Shown piece after piece: positions 46,674-56,347 of a stretch of DNA of 64,000 nt (positions within the stretch are counted from its first letter, which is position 1; every line of letters begins with the position of its first letter). Made by a program: the position numbers and the translations under genes. This stretch comes from Alteromonas sp. CI.11.F.A3. Lineage in GTDB: Bacteria > Pseudomonadota > Gammaproteobacteria > Enterobacterales > Alteromonadaceae. Location of the stretch: assembly GCF_032925565.1 (NCBI RefSeq), contig NZ_CP136708.1, positions 3,472,001 to 3,536,000 on the forward strand, read 5' to 3'. The notes below the pieces were generated by a model, which had not been told where the DNA came from, ran no database searches, and saw only the letters and a list, made by a program, of their open reading frames with translations.

Positions 46674-47772
46674 TTACAGCCCTGATTTAAGGCTGGCTTC
46701 GATAAATTTATCCAGGCCACCATCTAGCACGGCCTGAGTGTTGCGTGTCTCCACGCCAGTACGCAAATCTTTAATGCGAGAGTCGTCTAACACGTATGAA
46801 CGAATTTGACTTCCCCACCCGATATCGGACTTGCTGTCTTCCATCGCTTGTTTCTCAGCGTTTTGCTTTTGAAGCTCGTACTCGTAGAGTTTAGCTTTCA
46901 GCTGCTTCATCGCCTGATCTTTGTTTTTGTGTTGCGAGCGGTCGTTCTGACACTGCACTACAATACCTGTAGGTTCGTGGGTAATACGCACCGCTGAATC
47001 GGTTCTGTTTACGTGCTGACCACCCGCGCCCGAAGCGCGGTAAGTATCAATACGTAAATCTGAAGGGTCGATATCAATATCGATATCGTCATCCACTTCA
47101 GGGTAAACAAACGCTGATGAAAACGACGTATGACGGCGGTTGCCTGAGTCAAATGGCGACTTACGCACTAAGCGATGCACGCCCGTTTCGGTACGTAACC
47201 AACCAAAAGCGTACTCACCTGCAATACGCAAGGTAGCACTCTTAATACCCGCTACGTCGCCATCAGATACTTCAATAAGTTCGGTTTTGAAGCCGTGAGC
47301 CTCCCCCCAACGAAGGTACATACGAAGGAGCATATTCGCCCAGTCTTGCGCTTCTGTACCGCCAGAGCCAGATTGAATATCAATATAACAATCGTTGGCA
47401 TCGTTAGGCTGTGAGAACATGCGGCGAAACTCAAGCTTTTCAAGTTGCTCAAGTAGGCCTTCTAGTTCATTGTTGGCCTCATCGAAGGTTTCTTCATCTT
47501 CTGCTTCAACGGCGAGTTCAAGCAAACCTTCAACGTCTTCGGTGCCCTGCTCAAGGTTGTGAATGGTTTCTACAACCAGCTCTAAGGCCACCTTTTCTTT
47601 GCCTAACGCTTGTGCGCGTTCTGGCTCGTTCCATACCTCTGAGCTTTCGAGCTCTCGGTTAACTTCTTCTAAGCGCTCTGACTTTGCATCAAAGTCAAAG
47701 GTACCCCCTAAGCGCGTCGGTGCGCTCGCGGATATCTTTTATCGCATTGGTAACGGGGTTTACTTCAAACAT
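46674..47772 (-). CDS. prfB: Peptide chain release factor 2 (programmed +1 frameshift)
   Basis: RF2 recognises UAA and UGA. The first 25 codons run from ATG 47772 to the in-frame TGA at 47697-47695; the remaining 340 codons are in the +1 frame, giving 365 residues, the normal RF2 length. The site is AGGGGG-TAC-CTT-TGA-C: an SD-like stimulator, a slippery CTT and a poor UGA context, with UGA as codon 26, as in E. coli. The downstream part carries the GGQ motif ([11 protein letters not shown]) and the recognition segment. Low RF2 thus raises its own synthesis. Confidence 0.96.
47694..47709 (-). other. RF2 programmed frameshift signal
   Basis: On the minus strand AGGGGGTACCTTTGAC: internal Shine-Dalgarno AGGGGG, 3-nt spacer, CTT slip codon and the TGA-C stop. 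Identical in order and spacing to the well-studied E. coli signal. Confidence 0.95.
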
Positions 47773-47889
47773 AGTCCGCTTATCAACTGTAAAATAAGAC
47801 CGCGGATAGTACCGAATTTGGACGAAATTTGATAGGGGTTAACGAAATAAAAGGCAGCTTAAAGAGCCGACTAAAAATCGGCCTAGCGT

Positions 47890-48342
47890 TTAATTATCTT
47901 CACTATTTCGCACATGTTGAAAGCCCACCCAGCCCGCCATTGCGCTTGCACTGGTTAAGAAGGTGCCCCACGCCCAATCAATCACTGTGATAAACAGCGT
48001 AAAACCTTCAACAATACTGTAGTTAGTTAGGTTATAAGCACCGTAACTGGCGAGCCCAAGCAGTGCTCCATCAATACCTGCGTAATAAAGTGGTTTGTCT
48101 CTGTTCGCCACTACAGCTAATACAAAGACGACAAACCCATACATTAAGTAGAACACCACCCAAGGCCAGGTAATATAGCTTTCTCGCAATAAGCTCGCCA
48201 TTTCGGTGGTATACCAGTCACGGGCTATCCAGCCTAGCCATAGGGCATCAAGTACACCAAAGCACAATAAAATGGCCAATATCGAAAGAGCTATACTGGA
48301 AGAAAACATTATGATTTTTTGAAGCATGAACTCGCGTTCCAT
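47890..48342 (-). CDS. DUF2177 family membrane protein
   Basis: Four-helix inner-membrane protein of about 150 residues. The motif DALWLGWIARDWY in the first helix, the YLMYGFVVFVLAV segment, and GALLGLASYGAYNLTNYSIVEGFTLFITVIDWAWGTFLT are those of the DUF2177 family; function unknown. The frame opens at ATG 48342; an ATG at 48327 with GAG close upstream is nearly as likely. It follows prfB upstream on the same strand, but no operon link is proposed. Confidence 0.8.
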   Translation of the reverse strand: MEREFMLQKIIMFSSSIALSILAILLCFGVLDALWLGWIARDWYTTEMASLLRESYITWPWVVFYLMYGFVVFVLAVVANRDKPLYYAGIDGALLGLASYGAYNLTNYSIVEGFTLFITVIDWAWGTFLTSASAMAGWVGFQHVRNSEDN

Positions 48343-48420
48343 TCATAAACATGCGCAGATTATCAGTTTGTCATGTCTATGAATAAAATAGCAATATGTA
48401 AAATTTGTATACTGACGAGA

Positions 48421-49047
48421 CTAGTTCAATTTCACTGCAAGGTAAGTGACTTGCCCTTGGGAAGATTGAGGCAGAAAATATAAACCGCCAGATAAAAAGT
48501 ACTGAGTATCATGTATTTTTACTGGCAGCGCACCTTCAGGAAGAGCATCGTAGTGCTTGCCTGCTTGATATTCACCACTGTCTGCTCGCGACCATTCGAC
48601 AGGGGCTTTCACTACGATATACTCACCATCCATTCGTTTGTAATACACCCCCTCCACAACATAGTAGGTTTGCCCATCGACAAAAATGGTGTCGGGATGA
48701 TCAGGTAAGGTATGAATGATGACCCCTGCAGGCGGATACACTACAGTAAAATCGCTGCCTATTTTGCGATAATAAACACCATTTCTATATCGATAGTCTA
48801 TGCCATGGTGACGAATGAAGGCAGCGTCTTTAGGTAAGTGCCTTACTCTATGTCCTGGCTCATATCGCGGGGATGCTAGCACTGCAACAGCAACCCCCGC
48901 CGCAATGCCCGCACCTATACTTAATGCTGCATTTCCACCGTGAAAGCCACCGCGTGCACCGCCACCATGTAGCGACACCGCACATGCGCTTAGTAAAGTA
49001 ATAGAGCATACAATGGGTATTAAGCGTAAATTCGTAAGTAAATTCAT
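48421..49047 (-). CDS. DUF6515-like lipoprotein
   Basis: A 208-residue protein with a lipobox signal peptide (LLSAC, Cys near 22), a Gly/His-rich linker (SLHGGGARGGFHGG) and a hydrophobic Gly-Ala patch, then three repeats of a Tyr-rich unit: YRYRNGVYYRKIGSDFTVV, YYVVEGVYYKRMDGEYIVV and YFLSGGLYFLPQ. This tyrosine-repeat pattern is that of the DUF6515 family; role unknown, likely at the outer envelope. Stands alone. Confidence 0.75.
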   Translation of the reverse strand: MNLLTNLRLIPIVCSITLLSACAVSLHGGGARGGFHGGNAALSIGAGIAAGVAVAVLASPRYEPGHRVRHLPKDAAFIRHHGIDYRYRNGVYYRKIGSDFTVVYPPAGVIIHTLPDHPDTIFVDGQTYYVVEGVYYKRMDGEYIVVKAPVEWSRADSGEYQAGKHYDALPEGALPVKIHDTQYFLSGGLYFLPQSSQGQVTYLAVKLN

Positions 49048-49174
49048 AAAGTATTACTCCCAACAAATTAAGAGTATGGCGACAATGCCGTGTACTTAGT
49101 TATATGGGGGTATAGACCAATACAAGAATAGATCTTCTTATACCTTTACCTAAACTTTACGTGGCTTACGCCAT

Positions 49175-49798
49175 TTACTCACTAGTTCCAGACATGGCGA
49201 TATCAACAGCACTTTTACCCATGGTTTGTTCACCCACATATTTGGGGTCGAATGCCGTTCTAGAAAATATCTTTCTAACCAATGGCTCGAAGTGTGAAAG
49301 TGGTTTTGTAGGGTAGTCAGGGTCGAATGATGATTGATCCCACTTTTCACAAAAATCTACACAGGCTTGATACCAAGGGTGGTCTTTTAAATACTCTCGT
49401 TCATTCGGATCGCCACCTAAAAAATGGGCGTAATACACGTTTTGAAATAATCCATGCTGATTAATAATCCAAGTCACTTCAGGTCGCACATAGGGGCGTA
49501 AAATCGATGCCGCGTATTGCGAGTGATTGTGCGGCGCTAAGTCATCACCAAGATCATGAATAAGTGCCGCTACAATCATTTCCTCATCAGCGCCATCGGC
49601 TTCAGCGCGGGTTGCTGATTGCAGTGAGTGTCCAAGTCGTGAAACCTGATAGCCTGATAAGGTGTTCTCTAAATTTTTCAGCGCTTCCAATATTCTATCG
49701 GGCAAGCCTTTCGCGTATTCATCTTCATGTTTGGTAAGAAACAAATACTCTTCTTTTGTTCCGTCTTTCATCTGGCGAAATTGAACAGTTTCCATCAC
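49175..49798 (-). CDS. HD-domain diiron oxygenase, TmpB/PhnZ-like
   Basis: A 207-residue HD-domain protein with the ligand set HSLQSAT, ALIHDLGDD and INQHGLF, as in PhnZ and TmpB, which use a mixed-valent diiron site to cleave the C-P bond of a 1-hydroxyphosphonate. It begins right at the stop of the Fe/2OG oxygenase gene, so the two act together. PhnZ gives glycine; TmpB gives glycine betaine. The partner is of the gamma-butyrobetaine hydroxylase type, as TmpA is, hence TmpB is favoured. Plain HD phosphohydrolase remains the alternative. Confidence 0.65.
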   Translation of the reverse strand: MMETVQFRQMKDGTKEEYLFLTKHEDEYAKGLPDRILEALKNLENTLSGYQVSRLGHSLQSATRAEADGADEEMIVAALIHDLGDDLAPHNHSQYAASILRPYVRPEVTWIINQHGLFQNVYYAHFLGGDPNEREYLKDHPWYQACVDFCEKWDQSSFDPDYPTKPLSHFEPLVRKIFSRTAFDPKYVGEQTMGKSAVDIAMSGTSE

Positions 49799-51007
49799 TT
49801 AACCTCTCATTTTTGCTGTTTCTGCTGTGGCCTTGGTATTCGCTATTTCAAACTCACCGTGAGTACTTGTTGTTTCAACCGCATCGTTGGTATGCATAGA
49901 ACCTTGCCTTCTTTTAAGCGCATTGTATCGGCCTTTTGGTGCATCAATATCTATGTAAGCGCCTTGCAGGTGACGACGCCCTTCACTAGGGTCAAACCCT
50001 GTGCGCCCGTGTAACACACGGGTGTTATGAAACATCTGCAATTGACCGGGCTCTAATCTGAAACGCCACTCATATTCAGGCGAACACAACAACTGTCCCA
50101 GACGTTTACGGGCACGATGAAATATAACCATTTCTTCATCTTGTAATAGCGGCAAATAGTCGAGTCGCGGGCTATAAGCGATCCCCGTAATTCTGCCGCT
50201 AGGGTCAGATTCAATCATGGTACGTCTTTCTATCAGATCAACATCGTTGTCATAATAACGGTAACGAACAGGTACCTTGCAAAGCAATGCGAAACCCTCG
50301 GGATCTTCCTTTTTCAACTGCTCAAGCACCGACAAACTATCAACCAGTGTGGACAAGCCTTCTGTCGTTTGGTTTTCTAAACAATGCAGAAGTTGAATAC
50401 CCGGCATGGGGTTTCGGTAAGGGTTATCGGTATGCGGCCCTAAAGGCACTGAACGATAAGCAAGATCGTTAGAGTTTGGACGGGTGAAAACCTCGAAGTG
50501 TTTACCAAAGTTAGTTTCTCTCACATGGCCAAATAAATTTGCTACTTCTAATACCGCGTCTGATTCAGTAGGCACGTTATCAACAATTAGCGCCCCGTAG
50601 GTTAAGAATATTTCTATTCCTTTCATTAACCCCGCTTCCGATTTCAACGTGGCTAAATCAATATGAAATAACGATTTGTCCACATCGCTTTTCCACGGAA
50701 TATCGTTAGGCGCGCCATCCCAAACGTCGAAGTCGGCAGCGAACTCATTCAAATCGTACTCACCAGAATACCCGTCACTGAACGTTAGGTTAGCAAGCGT
50801 ATTGTGCTTCTTTTCTACCTTAATAAGCGACACATTTTCATCTAACTGATGTGGGTCGAAAAAGCGTTGCTTGGTGGTTTTATCAAGGTTTTCTGAATCT
50901 TGGCAACGCTCACGAAGCCATAACGCGGGTAAAGGATAGTGTTGTCCATTTACAGTCGCTGACACAGAAGCATTCGCTTCGTTGATAATATAGTCTATTT
51001 GCTGCAC
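49799..51007 (-). CDS. Fe(II)/2OG oxygenase, TmpA / butyrobetaine hydroxylase-like
   Basis: A 402-residue TauD-superfamily oxygenase with an N-terminal DUF971-like domain (about 10-100) and the double-stranded helix core. Iron ligands are HTD in GPHTDNPY (about 193-195) and the distal His in VLHGRTGF. The N-terminal zinc site seen in butyrobetaine hydroxylases is reduced to one Cys in WLRERCQD. Pairing with an HD oxygenase gene suggests 2-trimethylaminoethylphosphonate hydroxylase (TmpA) rather than carnitine synthesis. GTG 51007 has a GGGAG site. A LysR gene is divergent. Confidence 0.7.
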   Translation of the reverse strand: MQQIDYIINEANASVSATVNGQHYPLPALWLRERCQDSENLDKTTKQRFFDPHQLDENVSLIKVEKKHNTLANLTFSDGYSGEYDLNEFAADFDVWDGAPNDIPWKSDVDKSLFHIDLATLKSEAGLMKGIEIFLTYGALIVDNVPTESDAVLEVANLFGHVRETNFGKHFEVFTRPNSNDLAYRSVPLGPHTDNPYRNPMPGIQLLHCLENQTTEGLSTLVDSLSVLEQLKKEDPEGFALLCKVPVRYRYYDNDVDLIERRTMIESDPSGRITGIAYSPRLDYLPLLQDEEMVIFHRARKRLGQLLCSPEYEWRFRLEPGQLQMFHNTRVLHGRTGFDPSEGRRHLQGAYIDIDAPKGRYNALKRRQGSMHTNDAVETTSTHGEFEIANTKATAETAKMRG

Positions 51008-51100
51008 GAGAATCTCCCTTAAAAATCAATAGGAGAAGTATCAAGTAATCGTGGTTTATATTACAGTAGCAAAGCCTTATAGCTAACATGCAAATTAGTA

Positions 51101-52012
51101 ATGATGAAAGAATCTGAGCTACCTACACTTAACGGCTTATTGTGTTTTGAAGCTACAGTACGACATGGCTCTATGACATTAGCAGCTGAAGATCTTGGTA
51201 TTACACAACCGCTGGTGTCTCAAAGAATTCGTGCACTGGAAGATGTGGTAGGTGGTATCTTAATTGATCGTAGTAAGAAACCCGTTACACCTACGGTTGA
51301 AGGGCTTAAGTATTACAACGAGTTAAGAGGCTCTACATCATCTATTCTGCGTGCTACCAATAACGCACGAGAAGATTTTCGTGAAACAAAAACTAAAATT
51401 TCTATTAGCGCCTATTTTGGTTTTGCCTTTCATTGGATAATGCCTAGGCTACAGCGATTACAACAAGCTTTTCCTGATTATCTTTTCGAAATCCAACCAA
51501 CCAACAGTTTAAGTGACCTTACCACTGCACATGCAGATATATTATTTCACTTTTCATCAAAGATTGGTAAATATCAGTTTGAAACGATGTTAATCCCTGA
51601 GATAGTTTTCCCCGTCTGCTCACCTGAATTCGCAGCCAAATACCACTTAAAAAGCGGCCAACTACTCAGTGATTTGAGAAACCTCCCGCTACTACACAAG
51701 GACGTAGATGATTCCCGTTGGCTAAATTGGCAACGGTGGGCCCAAGCATTAAGCGTTAAGCCTTCCACAAGCCCTATTTCTTTTCGGTATAACAATTACC
51801 CTCTTATTGTTGAAGCCGCCATTGGCGGGCACGGCCTCTGCTTAGGATGGGAAGGGTTAATAAACCCTTTTATTGAAGAAGGTAAACTTATTGAATTAGG
51901 GCCGCGATTAAAATCTGAAACTCGGGGATATCAGATTTGTTCAGATCAATACGCAAACTTTGCCATAGGTAATGTAATAAAGTGGTTTATTAAAGAAGTG
52001 GAGCAAGACTAG
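51101..52012 (+). CDS. LysR-type regulator beside the tmpAB-like genes
   Basis: LysR-family transcription factor of 303 residues: a winged helix (about 10-65, MTLAAEDLGITQPLVSQRIRALE) and a substrate-binding fold. It is divergent from the oxygenase gene across 93 bp and is the natural regulator of that unit. The ligand would be the phosphonate or its product, by inference. The frame offers two adjacent ATGs; either may be used. Confidence 0.9.
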   Translation: MMKESELPTLNGLLCFEATVRHGSMTLAAEDLGITQPLVSQRIRALEDVVGGILIDRSKKPVTPTVEGLKYYNELRGSTSSILRATNNAREDFRETKTKISISAYFGFAFHWIMPRLQRLQQAFPDYLFEIQPTNSLSDLTTAHADILFHFSSKIGKYQFETMLIPEIVFPVCSPEFAAKYHLKSGQLLSDLRNLPLLHKDVDDSRWLNWQRWAQALSVKPSTSPISFRYNNYPLIVEAAIGGHGLCLGWEGLINPFIEEGKLIELGPRLKSETRGYQICSDQYANFAIGNVIKWFIKEVEQD

Positions 52013-52057
52013 ATTACAAAGGGCTAGGTTACAAAAGACTAGATTGATAAAAATGTA

Positions 52058-52078
52058 GAGGCGACGATGACTCGCCTC
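52058..52078 (-). terminator. Terminator of the FMN reductase gene
   Basis: Stem GAGGCGA / TCGCCTC with a 7-nt loop, then TACATTTTTAT on the minus strand, 18 nt after the reductase stop. Moderate, because the T run is interrupted. Confidence 0.6.
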
Positions 52079-52095
52079 CTCGCCTCAGCACTACT

Positions 52096-52677
52096 TTATA
52101 GAACCTGTGCTGTCATCTTCATTGTTAATTCAGCGGTTTGTTTACCTAAATTTTTAAGTTGTTTGATGGTTTTCTCATCGGTAACTACCCCACTGTCGTC
52201 CATCAAGGTATTTACTTTTGCCACAGCAAGTTGTGCAGGTAACACCGTTACACCAATGTTTGCCAACAGCATACGCAGAACCACTAGCACTCTCATTCCA
52301 CCCAAACCGCCGGCAGATGCAGCCATAATACCTGCCGTTTTACCTCTGAAAGCCTGCATAGGTTTATCACCTTCTTCCATGCGAGTGGCCCAATCTATGG
52401 CATTTTTAAGCAATGCAGGATAACTCGAATTGTACTCTGGAGAAGCAATTAAGAAACCATCATGCTCAGTTAACAGTTGCTTGAAGGCTCTCGCATTTTC
52501 TGGAACGCCAGATGCACGCTCTTCATCTTCATTAAAGATAGGCATTGGGTAGTCGGCTAGATTTACAACAGTCACTTTGGCACCCGACTCCCGTGCTCCT
52601 TCAGCAGCAACCGTGAGTATTGCTTGGTTAAATGAGCCGTTCCGTGTGCTGCCAGAAAAAGCGAGTAACTTCGTCAT
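52096..52677 (-). CDS. NADPH-dependent FMN reductase (ChrR/YieF-like)
   Basis: A 193-residue flavodoxin-like reductase. The FMN phosphate loop FSGSTRNGSFNQ (about 7-18) and the SPEYNSSYPALLKNAIDW segment (about 78-95) are those of the chromate and quinone reductases ChrR and YieF. Probably a two-electron quinone reductase that limits redox cycling. Stands alone between LysR and the GGDEF/EAL gene. Confidence 0.9.
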   Translation of the reverse strand: MTKLLAFSGSTRNGSFNQAILTVAAEGARESGAKVTVVNLADYPMPIFNEDEERASGVPENARAFKQLLTEHDGFLIASPEYNSSYPALLKNAIDWATRMEEGDKPMQAFRGKTAGIMAASAGGLGGMRVLVVLRMLLANIGVTVLPAQLAVAKVNTLMDDSGVVTDEKTIKQLKNLGKQTAELTMKMTAQVL

Positions 52678-53055
52678 AATTTAAATTCCTTTGTTAGTAC
52701 TATTCAAATGTTTATGCCATACAAACTCGATGCATTGTAGCGAATCACCCTACTACACTATTGAGCAAGAATGTGAGCAAAAAAATGCGAACAATAAGCC
52801 GGCTATTTAAACACTGACGCAAATCAGCAACCCAAATCTATGAATAAACATGCCCTAAGTTAGGTAATAATATTTAAATAAAGCAATACCTTAATCATAA
52901 TTAACGCTTTTATAGTATTGTTACTATACTTACCTGAATTGCTAGTGCATTTTAAATTTCACGAAAATTCACGCACGGCTTAATACGGTTATACACTACG
53001 ATAAATCTCACATTTTTCGTAGTCATCTTCGTTAAATGGATTTATAAAATAATAC
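52678..53055. promoter_or_regulatory. Intergenic region with an AT palindrome
   Basis: 378 bp, AT-rich, without a supported gene. It has a perfect inverted repeat TATAGTA-TTGT-TACTATA at 52911-52928, 127 bp before the GGDEF/EAL gene, which may be an operator. No recognisable ribosome site precedes ATG 53056. Nothing else stands out. Confidence 0.35.
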
Positions 53056-56000
53056 ATGGCGTACTTTTTTCAGTCACTGCAGTCGAGAATAATTCTCCTC
53101 ATCGTTATGGTTGCATTACCAGGGTGGGTTGGCGTTTTTTATGACTCATACGTTGAAAGAGAACACGCTATAGAAGCTGCCATAAGCCAATCCGTAAATA
53201 CCGCCAAGGCCACCTCAAAATTCCAGTCTACACTGATTGATAAAACACGTGTTTTTCTGCAAAACCTTGCCAGTTTCGACGCGGTTCAAAAGCCAAACTC
53301 TGAAGCATGCAGTGCTTTTCTTGCCAACGTACTTAAGGTAAATAGTAACTATATTAATTTAGGGGCCCCAAGGGCTGATGGCGAGCTACTGTGTAATGCA
53401 CGTCCCATCAATACCCCAATAAATGTCTCCGACCGTCCTTATATTCAAGAGGCGCTAGCCGCGCGAGATTTTTCCATCGGTGAGTTTCAAATAGACCGAG
53501 CGACTAATCTTACTAGTGTGAATTTTGCTTACCCGGTAATGAATGCTACAAACGAAACTGTGGTGGCGTTAGTGGTAGCGGTTATCTCACTAGAATGGTG
53601 GAGTGAAGCGCTCTCAGAGTCTCATTTACCCAATAATACCGTTGCTTACATCACCGATAGCGAGAATAAGATTGTTGCTGCATATCCAACCAACAACAAC
53701 CTGTTAGGAACACTATTAAGCACCTCTAGCACTGCAATAGATAACTCGAATACCGCATCTGATAATAGCGCCGTTATTTCCAATGACCCTTATCAACGGG
53801 TATATGTAAAACGCCCTTTATTTGAAGATGGTCAGCAAATCAATATTACGGTGGGCATTCCTCTTAAACAAACACTTGAAGTCATTAATGAGCGATTGAT
53901 TAAAACGGCCGGAATACTGACCGCCATAGTAGTACTACTTGTAGGTGTCTCAGTATGGGGCGTGCGAAGAAATGTATTAAAGCCGATACGCACATTACTT
54001 CAATCTACTAAAGCCCTTGCTGAAGGCAAAGACGTATGCGATGCACCTTTACATGGTAGCGTTGAGTTAGTGAAGCTACAGCAACGCTTCACCTCGATGG
54101 CAAAAACACGGCTAGAGGCAGAAAAGCGACTTATCGATAGCCAGGCTTCTTTGCTAGAAAGTAAGAATACCTTAGCAAGTCATATCGAAAATACCCCCTT
54201 AGGGTGCATTACTTGGGATACTCAGCTTATCTGTACCGATTGGAATAAATCGGCAGAAAATATTTTTGGCTATAAAAAAGAAGAAGCGATTGGCAAACAT
54301 GCTTCAGATCTCATTATACCTTTAGAACGTCGAGGTGAAATAAACGACGCATTCGCTCAGCTCATTAAGAAAAAGGCGCCAAAGCGAAAAATAAATAAAA
54401 ACGTGACTAAATTACGCCTCCCTATAATCTGCGAATGGTATAGCACCCCTATTCTTGACCTAGCAGGTAACGTAATAAGCGTAACCTCGTTAGTTCAAGA
54501 CATAACCAAGAACAAACATTTAGAAGAAAAACTAAAACTATCTGCAAGTGTATTTTCTCACGCAAGAGAAGGCATATTCATCACAGATAGCAGCGCAAAC
54601 ATTATAGATGTGAACAAAACCTTCGTTGATATAACAGGCTATAAGCGAAACGAAGTGTTAGGCAAAAAACCTAATATGTTTAAGTCGGGAAAGCAGTCTC
54701 CTGAATTCTACCGTCACCTATGGGCGTCTATTATAAGCAAAGGTTATTGGGCTGGAGAGATTTGGAACAAACGTAAAAATCATGAGGTTTACGCCCAACT
54801 ATTAACTGTTAGCGCAGTCAATGATGATGAAGGCAATGTTAAAAATTACATTGCTATATTTAGCGACATTTCGGAAGCCAAAGAGCAGCAATACAAATTA
54901 GAGCATATGGCACATTATGATGTGTTAACTAATTTGCCTAACCGCTCGTTGCTTGCCGAGCGACTAGATAGAGCCCTGTCTCAATGTAAGTCCGATAAAG
55001 GGTTTGTGGCAGTGGCGCTGCTCGATTTAGATGGTTTTAAAGAAATAAATGATAACTTTGGTCATAGTGTGGGCGACGAACTCCTTGTGATCTTGGCTCA
55101 TCGTTTAAAAGGAACATTGCGAGAGAGTGATACTATTTCACGCTTTGGAGGTGACGAGTTTGTTGCGGTATTAGCAAACCTAAAACAACCACAAGATTTT
55201 GCTGCCATTATTAAGAATATGCTGAGAGTAGCATCTGAACCGGTAAAAATTGGTGAGCACCAACTTAAAGTATCTGCCAGTATTGGCGTGACACTTTACC
55301 CTGCAGATGACACTGATGCTGATCAACTTATCCGCCACGCCGACCAAGCGATGTATGTGGCAAAACAGAAGGGCAAAAATTGCTATCACCTTTTTGATAT
55401 AGAGTCTGAAGACGCTATAAAAGCACGCCATGAAATACTCCAGAGCATAACCACAGCCCTTCATAACAGAGAGTTTGTGCTTTACTACCAGCCAAAAGTG
55501 AATATGCGCACCGGAGAAATTATTGGTGCAGAGGCCCTTATTCGCTGGGAACATCCCGTTAAAGGCATACTTTCACCTGCAGCCTTTTTACCTTTTATTG
55601 AAAATCACCAACTCAGTATAGATATTGGTGAATGGGTTATCGAAGAGTCATTGCAGCAATATAATCGCTGGCAGCAATTAGGGGTTCATATTCCCATTAG
55701 TGTGAATATTTCTGCGTTGCAGATACAGCAAAGAAACTTTCCTATTCGCTTATCTCGTTTGTTGTCCAAAGTACCTAACGTTCCCCCTGAAGCGTTTCAG
55801 TTAGAAGTCTTAGAAACCAGTAAGCTAGGTGATATTAAAAAAGTCGCGGAAATTATGGACGATTGCGTAAAGCTAGGAGTTACTTTTGCCATTGATGACT
55901 TTGGAACGGGTTATTCCTCGCTCACTTACTTAAGACGATTACCTGCAAAAGTCATCAAGGTAGACCAAACTTTTGTGCGTGATATGTTAATCGACCCAGA

Positions 56001-56244
56001 AGACAGAACCATTGTAGTAGGGGTAATAGCGCTTGCTAAATCGTTTAATCGCAGTGTTATTGCTGAAGGGGTAGAAACTATTGCCCATGGCACATCGTTG
56101 TTAAATTTGGGCTGCGAGCTGGCACAAGGATACGGTATTGCTAGGCCTATGCCCGCCAAAGACATGCCTGATTGGATAGCACATTGGTCTACTAAAACCG
56201 AATGGAAATCCCCTGCCCCGCAGCTCCTCAACAGTGAGGCATAA
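53056..56244 (+). CDS. CACHE-HAMP-PAS-PAS-GGDEF-EAL signalling protein
   Basis: Large c-di-GMP enzyme of 1062 residues. Order: helix (about 10-28), periplasmic dCACHE sensor (about 35-275), helix (about 285-305), HAMP (about 305-360), PAS (about 370-490), PAS (about 495-615), GGDEF (about 625-790, motif FGGDEF near 697, RxxD inhibitory site RESD intact) and EAL (about 800-1045, EALIRW near 826, DDFGTGYSS and IAEGVET intact). Both catalytic sets look functional, so it may switch between making and degrading c-di-GMP according to the sensor state. Confidence 0.94.
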   Translation: MAYFFQSLQSRIILLIVMVALPGWVGVFYDSYVEREHAIEAAISQSVNTAKATSKFQSTLIDKTRVFLQNLASFDAVQKPNSEACSAFLANVLKVNSNYINLGAPRADGELLCNARPINTPINVSDRPYIQEALAARDFSIGEFQIDRATNLTSVNFAYPVMNATNETVVALVVAVISLEWWSEALSESHLPNNTVAYITDSENKIVAAYPTNNNLLGTLLSTSSTAIDNSNTASDNSAVISNDPYQRVYVKRPLFEDGQQINITVGIPLKQTLEVINERLIKTAGILTAIVVLLVGVSVWGVRRNVLKPIRTLLQSTKALAEGKDVCDAPLHGSVELVKLQQRFTSMAKTRLEAEKRLIDSQASLLESKNTLASHIENTPLGCITWDTQLICTDWNKSAENIFGYKKEEAIGKHASDLIIPLERRGEINDAFAQLIKKKAPKRKINKNVTKLRLPIICEWYSTPILDLAGNVISVTSLVQDITKNKHLEEKLKLSASVFSHAREGIFITDSSANIIDVNKTFVDITGYKRNEVLGKKPNMFKSGKQSPEFYRHLWASIISKGYWAGEIWNKRKNHEVYAQLLTVSAVNDDEGNVKNYIAIFSDISEAKEQQYKLEHMAHYDVLTNLPNRSLLAERLDRALSQCKSDKGFVAVALLDLDGFKEINDNFGHSVGDELLVILAHRLKGTLRESDTISRFGGDEFVAVLANLKQPQDFAAIIKNMLRVASEPVKIGEHQLKVSASIGVTLYPADDTDADQLIRHADQAMYVAKQKGKNCYHLFDIESEDAIKARHEILQSITTALHNREFVLYYQPKVNMRTGEIIGAEALIRWEHPVKGILSPAAFLPFIENHQLSIDIGEWVIEESLQQYNRWQQLGVHIPISVNISALQIQQRNFPIRLSRLLSKVPNVPPEAFQLEVLETSKLGDIKKVAEIMDDCVKLGVTFAIDDFGTGYSSLTYLRRLPAKVIKVDQTFVRDMLIDPEDRTIVVGVIALAKSFNRSVIAEGVETIAHGTSLLNLGCELAQGYGIARPMPAKDMPDWIAHWSTKTEWKSPAPQLLNSEA

Positions 56245-56268
56245 AAAAGGCCGACACGAATGTCAGCC
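56241..56268 (-). terminator. Terminator of argS
   Basis: On the minus strand AGGCTGACA-TTCG-TGTCGGCCT, a 9-bp stem with one G-U pair and a UUCG tetraloop, then six T. It lies 80 nt after argS and overlaps the end of the convergent GGDEF/EAL gene. Confidence 0.75.
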
Positions 56269-56347
56269 TCTTAAAATAGCAACATAGACATCGCATACTG
56301 AATACTTGTATTAGAATCAGATGCCGATAACGCCTACGCGATCTACA

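Noticed and set aside
52008..52052. Three imperfect copies of CTAGATTACAAA-like sequence after the LysR gene
   Set aside because: Short, diverged and AT-rich; could arise by local slippage and no function is suggested.
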